Assembly: GCA_026874595.1 (NCBI GenBank)
Contig: CM049310.1
Span: 65,920,056 to 65,984,055, forward strand
Origin: Sipunculus nudus
Lineage: Eukaryota; Annelida; Sipuncula; Golfingiida; Sipunculidae
DNA length: 64,000 bases
Reading direction: 5' to 3'
The notes below the pieces were generated by a model. The model did not search any database. It worked only from the letters and a program-made list of their open reading frames with translations, and was not told where the DNA came from. Within the stretch, counting starts at the first letter, position 1. The number at the start of each line of letters is the position of its first letter. Made by a program: the position numbers and the translations under genes. Below are positions 48,101-58,488 of this stretch, piece after piece.

Positions 48101-51055
48101 TTTATCCAAATACATAAATATCACTTTAATCAAAATCTGGAATAATGCAAGACTTTTTCTGTGTCATTGTCGGTTGGTGCTATAGTTTTGACTTCCGAGT
48201 TTTATGCATTTTGAGCATCATCTGACACCTCAGGATGACTTCCGAGAGGCTTCCGACGCATTAAAAATGCTTTAATTTTCATATATGGGAATATACGTTT
48301 GTGCAACTTCCTGGTTTTGCAAAGGGGGTCTATATCTTACATTTTAACACGAAAAAGTGTTGGTATGATCGTTATTTTTAACATTATACTAAAAATTAAA
48401 ACGGCTTCCGACTTCCGAAGGCTTCCGACTTCCGACTTCCGAGTTTTATTTATTGCCGTAATAACATGACTATTATGGTATTATTGACAATTATCCTGCA
48501 TACTGGAGATAATACTGTTTAATGTTTATTCATACTAATCTTAATGACAATAAAGGTTTTTAACAAACGAATCTTACATATTTAATATCATGGCATACCA
48601 AATTAAATAAACTGTGGCAAAATAAACGTGTGTTATTGTGAGCGATAATCTAAAGTTATCCCCCAGGGTCGAATCTGACCTTTGACACCAGACCGGCTAC
48701 CATGGCTACGGTCTGATCTTACCGAACAGCCATATTGGACCGAAAGTAACCAATTCAACAACATGAAAAATACGTCCTTACGTTAACAAAAGTAGTTGAC
48801 AACTTATAAGAACTACGTCAAAATGAAGATTATACATTTATCTTCAGATGTACCACATTGGGATTACTAGAAAATTAATATTAAACTTACCACGGCGAAA
48901 TATCCCCTGGCTGTATCCTGCGTGGCGCGTCGGCCCTCGCACATGAACCTACGGGAACTGACGGAGAGCTCCGAACGTTCTCAAATACGTCACAAGTTTA
49001 CATAGAGTAATTCCGTACTTTATCACAACCGTACCAAATGGAGCATCCCTGACAAATATTATCCATAACACCTTCGCAGCATAACACTATCGCATAACCT
49101 TTTCATGTAAAACAAATAAAAAAATACATCTTCATATATCTCATCACAAAGCAAATTCTCAGGGCAAATTTGATTAAGAATAAAAGAGTATTTTTTTTTA
49201 TTGTTTTATATATAGTTTTAATTTAAATTAAGAATTAATCTGTCTCTTTTTTCTAATAGTATGCAATGACTTCTCTGGATATTCACTTAGAAATTTCTAG
49301 GTCCTGCATTTACAATTCAAAGCGCCATTCCTATGCTTTAGTTGACTTTCAGTCAACTGAGCTAAAATAAAATGGACAATGACACTGCCCTATGAAATTT
49401 TTAGCCCAGCTTACTGTTATTAGATTATGCTCATTTTAAATGGAAATTTTTAATTTTCACAGCATTTTATTTCACTTGATAATTAAACATTATGATACTT
49501 CAGCTCATGTCCCTTTTTTTCCTTATTCTATAATTTACAGGTTTTGTAAGCTCCCAGCAAGTTTATTTAAATGCATATTACAGTCCTTTAATTGAAATTT
49601 ATTATTCTCTTACAAATATGTGATCATGAGAGGTTCCTGCATCTCCTTGATGTAGTAAGTACACATTTAACATAGCCAAATGGATTTTATACCAATATTC
49701 TCAGAATCAGTTTCAGCTTAGCCGTGTTACCCACAGGTACCTGTGTTTTTTTTTTCAGACAGATATTACTGCATCTGGTGATTTTTACAATGGGTATACA
49801 AAGGTACATTTTCATAACAGATTTTTCACTTTTATTGTTCAGATGTTACTCATATTATGCTGTGAAATTCAGCTATAATTTTGCATATTTTGCATTTCAT
49901 ACCCTTTTTCATGTAATTTTAACTCAGGTCACCCTAAGTCTTTAGGTCTCTAGTTTCAACTATAATACAATATCTTGATTATATTTAAATGTCTAATTTA
50001 AATCTAATCACAATGTTGTAAATAGTTATTAGCATAAATGTAAAATCAGTACCTTAACGTTTCCCAAAGTAAGCCCCATTTGATGTTTCTGTCAATTAGG
50101 CTAAATCTCCTGAGCACTCATAGGATTCTTGTTCTTTATGCTATCTCCTGATTGAGACATAACTCACTGCAGTCAGGTAAACCTAATAACATGGCAAAAT
50201 ATATGCACTACAACATTTGTAACCATTTACTGCATGTTTGATCTATGCTACCTGTTAAGATTATTTTCTTATTAAAATACATCTGATAGACTCCTCCATA
50301 TTCATTTAAACCTAGTCAATTAATGATATATTGTTGCAATAAATTTGATTTCAACCAGGCATTTTATCAGTTTTAGGTATATCTTAACATATATTTAAAA
50401 TAAAGTCATTTAAACATAATTTCATTTTTTTTCAGGAACAGCTGAGGGCTCTTATAAAATCAATGCCAGATTACGGCAAAGCGGCCAAGCTGCTGTTTCG
50501 TCGACTATTTTCTGAAGAAGAAAGGGAGGGCAGGAGCCTTACTGGCCAGGCTGCCAACAAAGCTAAGGCTGCCAGACCAGCCCTAGAAAATAAAGAAAAG
50601 CTTCAAATCATATATGGTGATTTATACATTTTCAAAATATATATTTTATTATTATCATCATAAACCTAAAATATATTATTTTTTAAATGGATTTCAATCA
50701 TTATGTTTATGTTATATACTAAACACTATCAAAGGTTAAAGTTAATTATCAAATAAATATGTTAAATATATTTGATTTTTTCAACTCAACTTATTTTCTA
50801 GATAATGTGGAGATATAGCAACAACTGTCTAGCCTTAACCATGATAATAAACTCTGTTTCATTATCCAATCAATTTTTTTAAATTATAAAATATCTTCAC
50901 ATTTGACAGCTAGTGTACATAATTTATGACTGTGCATATCTCATATTCTATTTTTTTCTCCAACAGAAACTATCCAAGAACAATGGCCAGGTGTGAAAAA
51001 AGCACTAATAAACATCAAGTTGGCAGAAGTGCTGAAGCCATCAAGAAATGTGTGA
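42123..51055 (+). CDS. BEN-domain protein, eight exons
   Basis: Exons: 42123-42300, 43583-43761, 44021-44094, 44727-44916, 45260-45310, 45932-45997, 50436-50616 and 50967-51055. Every junction has GT-AG sites and the phases close to 336 codons, stop included. The N-terminus (residues 1-60: FALIFWVHDD, EGEQVIAKCPGFG) resembles a small Tudor/SH3-like barrel. Residues 61-120 are Lys-rich (KRKITDG, SKKSK), a possible nuclear signal. Residues 145-225 are Gln-rich and helical (QQVWQFLHQIQ), probably a coiled coil for dimerisation. Residues 247-335 fit a BEN domain (LLFRRLFSEEE, then ALENKEKLQIIYETI, then LKPSRNV). BEN domains bind DNA and occur in chromatin factors. Because it shares boundaries with the CACTA transposase, I infer it is the element's end-binding accessory protein; a host gene caught between repeats is the alternative. 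The exon 2 donor is weak. AATAAA at 51213 may end the transcript. Confidence 0.75.
43773..43778 (+). terminator. AATAAA overlapping an alternative stop after BEN-gene exon 2
   Basis: If the weak exon 2 donor (AAG-GTTCTG) is not used, translation stops at 43771-43773 and an AATAAA overlaps that stop. This would give a short product of 122 residues without the BEN domain. It may be coincidence in AT-rich DNA. Confidence 0.35.
44268..44284 (+). repeat. Poly-G run in BEN-gene intron 3
   Basis: About 14-16 G bases in a stretch that also holds imperfect GTGTCCCT repeats (44170-44260). Confidence 0.6.
46350..46358 (+). repeat. Left 9-bp target-site duplication
   Basis: GTAATAACA, repeated exactly at 48458-48466 on the other side of the Mutator-like element. 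Confidence 0.75.
46359..48457. mobile_element. Non-autonomous Mutator-like element with long inverted ends
   Basis: A 2099-bp element with terminal inverted repeats of about 285 bp (46359-46645 and 48172-48457), beginning GGCAATAAATAAAACTCGG. It is flanked by a perfect 9-bp duplication. Nine-base duplications and long inverted ends are typical of Mutator (MULE) elements. The ends are built from a repeated TCGGAAG motif, itself partly palindromic (46374-46412), and a further copy lies near 46617. The roughly 1.5-kb AT-rich core has no coding sequence, so it depends on a transposase elsewhere. It sits in intron 6 of the BEN gene and is therefore younger than the CACTA element. Confidence 0.75.
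48458..48466 (+). repeat. Right 9-bp target-site duplication
   Basis: GTAATAACA, matching 46350-46358 exactly. Confidence 0.75.
48470..50430. other. Remainder of BEN-gene intron 6
   Basis: AT-rich intron sequence. Near 49340-49360 is a hairpin (AGTTGAC/GTCAACT) followed by GAGCTAAAATAAAATGGACA, a diverged relative of the AGCTCAG repeat ends at 31485 and 40525. No exon is supported here. Confidence 0.4.
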
Positions 51056-51379
51056 ACAAGGGCCCTACAACAGAACATTTTATTTTCCTTTTTATTAGCC
51101 CTCAGCTTTGGTTGCTGGGCTATTTTCATCACCCACCAATCCATCAATCCCTCTTTCTTTAATTTAACTTTTGACTGAGGGATTTTTTTTAGTTTTTTTT
51201 TATATTCTAGTGAATAAATTAGTTATACACAGGTTGAGATTTATGTGTCTTTTTAAACCACATTCTTAAGTTTATCCAAATTATCATGCTTCAAAATCAG
51301 ATGTCCACAAGCATGCAAATTAATAACCCCATTACCAATTTTCACCCCTTCTTGGTCTGTGCTAGTTCATGCTTCAATA

Positions 51380-52034
51380 GTGAAGCAAGTACTGGGAAAC
51401 CAGAACAATTTCCATGCTTGCCATGCTTCAAATTGGAAGAAAGCATGGAAACCATGTGAAATGTCTTTTATATTTTCCATGGTGTAAGCACCTTGGAAAA
51501 TTGGTACCCCTTGGTCCGAGCTTGTCCATGCTTCAAAATTAGAGAAAGCATGGAAACCATAGATTGTATTTTAAAATTTCCATGGTGAATCACCATGGAA
51601 ATTTGGGACCTTCTGGTCCGTGCTTGTCCATGCTTCAAATTAGAGAAAGAATGGAAAGCATAGGAAAAATTTTCCATGGTGTTGGACCATGGAAAATTGG
51701 CCCCTCCTCGGTCCATGCTTGTCCATGCTTCAGAATTATAGAAAGCAAGGAAACCATGGAAAATATTTTAAAATTTTCCATGGTGTGGCACCATGGAAAA
51801 TTGGCACCCCCTTGTCCGTGCTTGTCCGTGCTTGAGAATTAAAGAAAGCATGGAAACCATGGGAAATATTTTCAAATTTTCCATGGTGTGGGACCATGGA
51901 AAATTTGCAGCCCATGGACCGTGCTTGTCCATGCTTCAGAACCACCAAGGTTTAAACATGGATTAAAGCCTGGACTAGGGGGTGCCAATTTTCCGTGGTG
52001 CTTTTCCATGGATTTTATTGTAAATTTTCCATGG
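51380..52034 (-). repeat. Right subterminal CCATGG array
   Basis: A degenerate tandem array of roughly 100-bp units (GCTTGTCCATGCTTC recurring between about 51515 and 51935), with about 14 CCATGG palindromes, commonly as TTCCATGGTG...CCATGGAAA pairs. It sits directly inside the right terminal repeat and points opposite to the left array. The unit sequence differs from the left array, but the core motif is the same. Confidence 0.75.
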
Positions 52035-52059
52035 AAAGCATGGAATATTTACAGCCGGG
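52035..52059 (-). repeat. Right terminal inverted repeat of the CACTA element
   Basis: 25 bp, perfect reverse complement of 33620-33644, ending ...ACAGCCGGG. Confidence 0.7.
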
Positions 52060-52079
52060 CTAGTAGTACAGCCTTCACT

Positions 52080-53800
52080 TGCATTATGTAACCCACCCCA
52101 GGCAGCTTACCTTGGCCCAGCTTGGCCACTACTAGCAGGCTTCCCCTCTGCCCTGCACTCATCCCCCCAGCTGGTGCATAAACTAGATGAATGTTATAAT
52201 TTTTCTGTATTTTATTTTATTCTTGGACATGCTACATTTTAGATTTTGTATTGGACCACCAGGGTTACAATGATTAAAGTGTACATTTAATTGTGTCCAC
52301 AAAGTGGTGTATTGCTGTGAAAGTGTGGATGTTCATGAGATAAGTAATTCCTTATTTCAGAAGAGTAAAAACTTCACCAGGTGTGAAATTGACTATTAAT
52401 TCCAGTAATTAATTAAAGGGGGATAGTAATTAGCACAATGATATTGTTTGTCCCTCATTCAACCAACAGTGTGTATACTATATTTGAAAAGATGTTTTAT
52501 TTTATCAAATTTACTTTTATTTTATTTTGGTGAATAAAATTAAGCATGTCCTGAAAACTCCAATGTGCATAACTTTTTAATAGTGATTCAAGGAATATTC
52601 TTGTAGATGCCATGTTGTGGCATTATTTTCTTTTAAAATCAGTTTAAACATTTATGATTTAAAAATGATAAAATATATGTGTATGCATAATATGACCTTA
52701 ATGTTTTTTACTCTATATATATAATGATTGCAACTTTTGCAACAATTCTAATTTTTTAACTTATATTTTCAGGTTTTTTAATTAAAAATTTATAAACCTG
52801 TAAATAAAAAAATGATTCAGATAAAAATTTCTTAATGGAAAAAGTGGATCTGCTTAAAAAAATAGGATTATATATAAACTTAAATGCATTATTCTCTTGA
52901 AAGTGAAATAAAGGTATTAGTCCATTCTGTCCGCTTGCCTGTCCATCTGTAAATTTTCGTATGCCACACATGCAGTATCTCAAAACTTTTACTCTTTTTC
53001 TTCATGAGTCTTTTCAGAGTATTAGTTTGCAATCATATATTTAGAACTTTACTATAACCAAGTAGGAGGGCCCCTTTCCTCTTAGCTTTTCATATTCTTA
53101 TATAAATGAAAAACATTACAATAGAATATTTCTACATCCACCTTCGTGCTGCCCTCACTTTTCCCTTCTCCGAACCCCATCCCAAAGTTAGCCTCAGTAA
53201 GCAAGAACAAGATGAATCAGATATATTCATACTTTAATATTTTGTATAACTATTCGTCCATAGGTACCTATGTACATGCCAGAAATTATGTCAATATTGT
53301 GTAATATGTAGACATAGTGGGCATCACAATAATGTACCTTGTCAAGACTAAAGAGATATTGTGTCATACAGTCACATATTCATAAATCACTTCATCAGCA
53401 TAGTTGTTCATAACATCATATCTGTCAAATTGAACGCTTGCAGACTACCATACACTTTAGATCCTTCAACAAATAGCCTTATCATCATTCTACAACTGCT
53501 TATTACTGCTGTCATTGCTATCATATTTGCTCAAATATATCACAATTTTCAACCCCTCCTAAATAAATAAAAAATAAACCACTTTATTTGACTCTATTAA
53601 TCCATCAGTCAGGTAATTTCATTTATCATTTACTCACATATTACATTACATTCCTTTATAATAGCCCAACATGTCCATGATATTCATAAGCTTTATCGAC
53701 TCGATATAGTATCACAGTGGAGAAACATTTATAGTCCAATCACGATCAGCTGAGCGCCGTGACCCATGGGTCCCTTGTTTGAGTGAGAGATGACGCATGA
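52080..53800. other. No gene recognised
   Basis: AT-rich sequence right of the CACTA element. A short GTCCGCTTGCCTGTCC stretch near 52925 and TATGTACATGCCAGA near 53270 are fragments of repeats also seen at 31.6-32.5 kb. Confidence 0.4.
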
Positions 53801-53819
53801 CCATTTTTATTTGTTCCAT

Positions 53820-54152
53820 TATGAATTGTATAATTTATAACCTCTGTCTATCAGGTTCTATGTACCAGCTTTGTTTTGGTACATATGGTTTATCATCGTT
53901 CCACTGTGGCTGGTCGGCTTCTTTTTATCAATTGTTCAAATCCAATTCCTTCATCAATCTAGATGTATCCAGTGTCAAATATGAGATAATAGCACGAAAT
54001 CTTCGGACAATTGATCCATAGGGTTTGATGGGTTTTGTGTGTACAACAACCCCGATTTTGTATTGCTCCACTTTGAATAGTATACTTTTATATTCCTGTG
54101 GCTGGTAATCCAATTGCTCAGGTGGAGCGACACGGCCTGATGGGTGACCCAT
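53820..54152 (-). pseudogene. Relic of a Helentron endonuclease domain
   Basis: Translated on the minus strand, this stretch (RRFRAIISYLTLD, YKIGVVVHTKP, LMKELDLNN) aligns with the endonuclease at the C-terminus of the Helentron at 58.5 kb (RRFRAVISSLKLD, SKMVVVAVYRKP, LMKKLGFEQ). The central GDFNDD motif is deleted and the frame is broken. It is older and more diverged than the copy to its right, so a separate earlier insertion is likely. Confidence 0.6.
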
Positions 54153-54770
54153 CTGGCATATTGGCTTGGGCCCCCCACTCCACCCACACAGTGGTCGTGG
54201 AACAGTTTACACACGAACCATGTGTCATCCACAAGAGACCAACTGCGCCTGTAGTGTACGGCGCACGATGAGGCATTCCAGAAAGGAGGGATGCCATTTT
54301 ATTTATTTCAAAGATTCTTTGGCAGGATGGCTTATTCAGCACTATATGCGGATTTTCATTAGGGTCGTGAGTCCAGTGAACAATTTGTACAATGATACAC
54401 AATAAAAAGGAAAGTTTACTATACTCATCCTATATGGACCATGCTCCACAAATCGCCATAAGACAGTGGCAATGCCAAGGCTGCGAGCACTGCTTAACAG
54501 TGAAAGAACAGGTACCCCAACAGGTAAGTCTGACAATCTGATGCTCGTTGGGAATGTCTGATAATCAATGAATTCTACTGGTTTAAGTTCAGCTGAGGAC
54601 CATTTAAAGGCTACGTTTTGAATGATAGGCGATTTACTAAACTGTAGATGAAGGAAAATATGAATAAAAATTTCTAAGAGATATATTGGCTATATATATT
54701 TTTTAACCATAGAGTTTGTGGCTTTAACACCAGCACAATCATTTTATTTCTTGCTTATTTTTATCGGAAT

Positions 54771-57700
54771 ACTTACCTCAGCACACAATTGGTGTGAAGC
54801 CTTAGCAGGTAATTGGTGTGTAATGGTCATGTGGAATATTTCAAGTTATGATTCCTCTGGCTCCAGTTTGGAGACTGTCCAGTTGTTGGACGAGATAAGG
54901 CGGAACACTACACAGCGAAGTAAAATAGTCTCAACATATAAATTCCATCGAATCCCTACTGAGTATTTCTTATTTTATGATCAGAAAAGTAAGTATTGTG
55001 AACATATGTAAAAAGTTCCCGTGTACCAACGTTGTTGTGATAAATATGGTGTATCATCGTACCTCTCTGTAGTAGGCTTCTTTATTATAATCTTCAAATC
55101 CAAATTTCTTTATCAAAATATAGATACTTTGCTCTCCTCTTCCTCTGTCAAATCCTCATTGTAATGTTCCTATACAAATACTGGTATATCGAATGTCAGC
55201 TTACCTCAGCACACAATTGGTGTGACACCTCAGCACACAATTGGTGTGAAATGGTATCGAGTATTGCGAGTCTTGATTCCTCTGGCTCCAATTTGGATAC
55301 TGTCCAATTGTAGGACGAGATAAGGCGGAACACTACACAGCGAAGTAAAATAGTCTCAACGTATAAATTCCAGCGATTCCCTACTGAGTATTTCTTATTT
55401 TATGATCAGAAAAGTAAGTATTGTGAACATATGTAAAAAGTTCCCGTGTACCAACGTTGTTGTGATAAATATGGTGTATCATCGTACCTCTCTGTAGTAG
55501 GCTTCTTTATTATAATCTTCAAATCCAAATTTCTTTATCAAAATATAAATACTTTGCTCTCCTCCTCCTCTGTCAATTCCTTATTGTAATGTTCCTATAC
55601 AAATACTGGTAAATGGAATGTCAGCTTACCTCAGCACACAATTGGTGTGACACCTCAGCACACAATTGGTGTGAAATGGTATCGAGTATTGCGAGTCTTG
55701 ATTCTTCTGGCTCCAGTTTGGATACTGTCCAATTGTAGGACGAGATAAGGCGGAACACTACACAGCGAAGTAAAATAGTCTCAACATATAAATTCCATCG
55801 AATCCCTACTGAGTATTTCTTATTTTATGATCAGAAAAGTAAGTATTGTGAACATATGTAAAAAAGTTCCCGTGTACCAACGTTGTTGTGATAAATATGG
55901 TGTATCATCGTACCTCTCTGTAGTAGGCTTCTTTATTATAATCTTCAAATCCAAATTTCTTTATCAAAATATAGATACTTTGCTCTCCTCTTCCTCTGTC
56001 AAATCCTCATTGTAATGTTCCTATACAAATACTGGTATATCGAATGTCAGCTTACCTCAGCACACAATTGGTGTGACACCTCAGCACACAATTGGTGTGA
56101 AATGGTATCGAGTATTGCGAGTCTTGATTCCTCTGGCTCCAATTTGGATACTGTCCAATTGTAGGACGAGATAAGGCGGAACACTACACAGCGAAGTAAA
56201 ATAGTCTCAACATATAAATTCCATCGAATCCCTACTGAGTATTTCTTATTTTATGATCAGAAAAGTAAGTATTGTGAACATATGTAAAAAGTTCCCGTGT
56301 ACCAACGTTGTTGTGATAAATATGGTGTATCATCGTACCTCTCTGTAGTAGGCTTCTTTATTATAATCTTCAAATCCAAATTTCTTTATCAAAATATAGA
56401 TACTTTGCTCTCCTCTTCCTCTGTCAAATCCTCATTGTAATGTTCCTATACAAATACTGGTATATCGAATGTCAGTTACCTCAGCACACAATTGGTGTGA
56501 CACCTCAGCACACAATTGGTGTGAAATGGTATCGAGTATTGCGAGTCTTGATTCCTCTGGCTCCAGTTTGGATACTGTCCAATTGTAGGACGAGATAAGG
56601 CGGAACACTACACAGCGAAGTAAAATAGTCTCAACGTATAAATTCCAGCGATTCCCTACTGAGTATTTCTTATTTTATGATCAGAAAAGTAAGTATTGTG
56701 AACATATGTAAAAAGTTCCCGTGTACCAACGTTGTTGTGATAAATATGGTGTATCATCGTACCTCTCTGTAGTAGGCTTCTTTATTATAATCTTCAAATC
56801 CAAATTTCTTTATCAAAATATAAATACTTTGCTCTCCTCCTCCTCTGTCAATTCCTTATTGTAATGTTCCTATACAAATACTGGTAAATGGAATGTCAGC
56901 TTACCTCAGCACACAATTGGTGTGACACCTCAGCACACAATTGGTGTGAAATGGTATCGAGTATTGCGAGTCTTGATTCTTCTGGCTCCAGTTTGGATAC
57001 TGTCCAATTGTAGGACGAGATAAGGCGGAACACTACACAGCGAAGTAAAATAGTCTCAACATATAAATTCCATCGAATCCCTACTGAGTATTTCTTATTT
57101 TATGATCAGAAAAGTAAGTATTGTGAACATATGTAAAAAAGTTCCCGTGTACCAACGTTGTTGTGATAAATATGGTGTATCATCGTACCTCTCTGTAGTA
57201 GGCTTCTTTATTATAATCTTCAAATCCAAATTTCTTTATCAAAATATAGATACTTTGCTCTCCTCTTCCTCTGTCAAATCCTCATTGTAATGTTCCTATA
57301 CAAATACTGGTATATCGAATGTCAGCTTACCTCAGCACACAATTGGTGTGACACCTCAGCACACAATTGGTGTGAAATGGTATCGAGTATTGCGAGTCTT
57401 GATTCCTCTGGCTCCAATTTGGATACTGTCCAATTGTAGGACGAGATAAGGCGGAACACTACACAGCGAAGTAAAATAGTCTCAACGTATAAATTCCAGC
57501 GATTCCCTACTGAGTATTTCTTATTTTATGATCAGAAAAGTAAGTATTGTGAACATATGTAAAAAGTTCCCGTGTACCAACGTTGTTGTGATAAATATGG
57601 TGTATCATCGTACCTCTCTGTAGTAGGCTTCTTTATTATAATCTTCAAATCAAAATTTCTTTATCAAAATATAAATACTTTGCTCTCCTCCTCCTCTGTC

Positions 57701-58345
57701 AAATCCTTATTGTAATGTTCCTATACAAATACTGGTATATCGAATGTCAGCTTACCTCAGCACACAATTGGTGTGACACCTCAGCACACAATTGGTGTGA
57801 AATGGTATCGAGTATTGCGAGTCTTGATTCCTCTGGCTCCAGTTTGGATACTGTCCAATTGTAGGACGAGATAAGGCGGAACACTACACAGCGAAGTAAA
57901 ATAGTCTCAACGTATAAATTCCAGCGATTCCCTACTGAGTATTTCTTATTTTATGATCAGAAAAGTAAGTATTGTGAACATATGTAAAAAGTTCCCGTGT
58001 ACCAACGTTGTTGTGATAAATATGGTGTATCATCGTACCTCTCTGTAGTAGGCTTCTTTATTATAATCTTCAAATCCAAATTTCTTTATCAAAATATAGA
58101 TACTTTGCTCTCCTCCTCCTCGGTCAAATCCTCATTGTAATGTTCCTATACAAATACTGGTATATCGAATGTCAGCTTACCTCAGCACACAATTGGTGTG
58201 AAACCTCAGCACACAATTGGTGTGTAATGGTCGTATCGAGTATTGCGAGTCTCTATTCTTCTGGCTCCAGTTTCTCCACTGTCGAGTTGTTGGACGAGAG
58301 ATGGCGGAAAACTACACAGCAATGTAAAATAGTCATGAACATATG
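54771..58345 (-). repeat. Nine-copy 425-bp array made from the Helentron 3' end
   Basis: Units start with ACCTCAGCACACAATTGGTG at about 54775, 55203, 55629, 56055, 56477, 56903, 57329, 57755 and 58181. Each unit contains about 235 bp homologous to the end of the endonuclease coding sequence (58505-58740), then about 190 bp of 3' tail ending in one or two CACAC-AATTG-GTGTG hairpins. Sequence variants show that units 3-5 were duplicated as a 1275-bp block (units 6-8). Open frames at 55827 and 57102 are identical and belong to that block. Confidence 0.85.
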
Positions 58346-58488
58346 AATTTCAGCGATTTCCGATTGCATATTTCTTTTTTGATACAAGTACATTTATGTT
58401 TTTGTTGCGCTTATAGATGTTATTAGATTTATGCGGGGACGGTCCCCACGGATCCATCCCTAGCATTTCTCTTTTCCAGTTTGATCCA

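Larger units (their letters stand above)
33620..52059. mobile_element. Putative CACTA (EnSpm) DNA transposon with transposase and BEN-domain genes
   Basis: A 25-bp perfect terminal inverted repeat begins CCCGGCTGTAAATATT at 33620 and is mirrored at 52035-52059. The flanks offer only a 2-bp duplication, CT, at 33618 and 52060, so the exact target-site length is uncertain. Inside both ends lie CCATGG-rich subterminal arrays (about 22 sites on the left, 14 on the right). The interior holds a CACTA transposase gene (minus) and a BEN-domain gene (plus), head to head, both intact. Subterminal repeats and a two-gene layout are known for plant CACTA elements. Joining the BEN gene to this element is my inference from shared boundaries. 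Later insertions inside it include a Mutator-like element at 46359 and a repeat end at 40470. Confidence 0.65.

Noticed and set aside
53928-54402. Possible new gene from minus-strand open frames of 74-94 codons
   Set aside because: The left part is the Helentron endonuclease relic; the right part (54160-54402) has no recognisable motif and no supporting signals.
54771-58345. Regular repeats might be a CRISPR array
   Set aside because: Units are 425 bp with no short-repeat/unique-spacer pattern and derive from Helentron sequence; the genome is eukaryotic.
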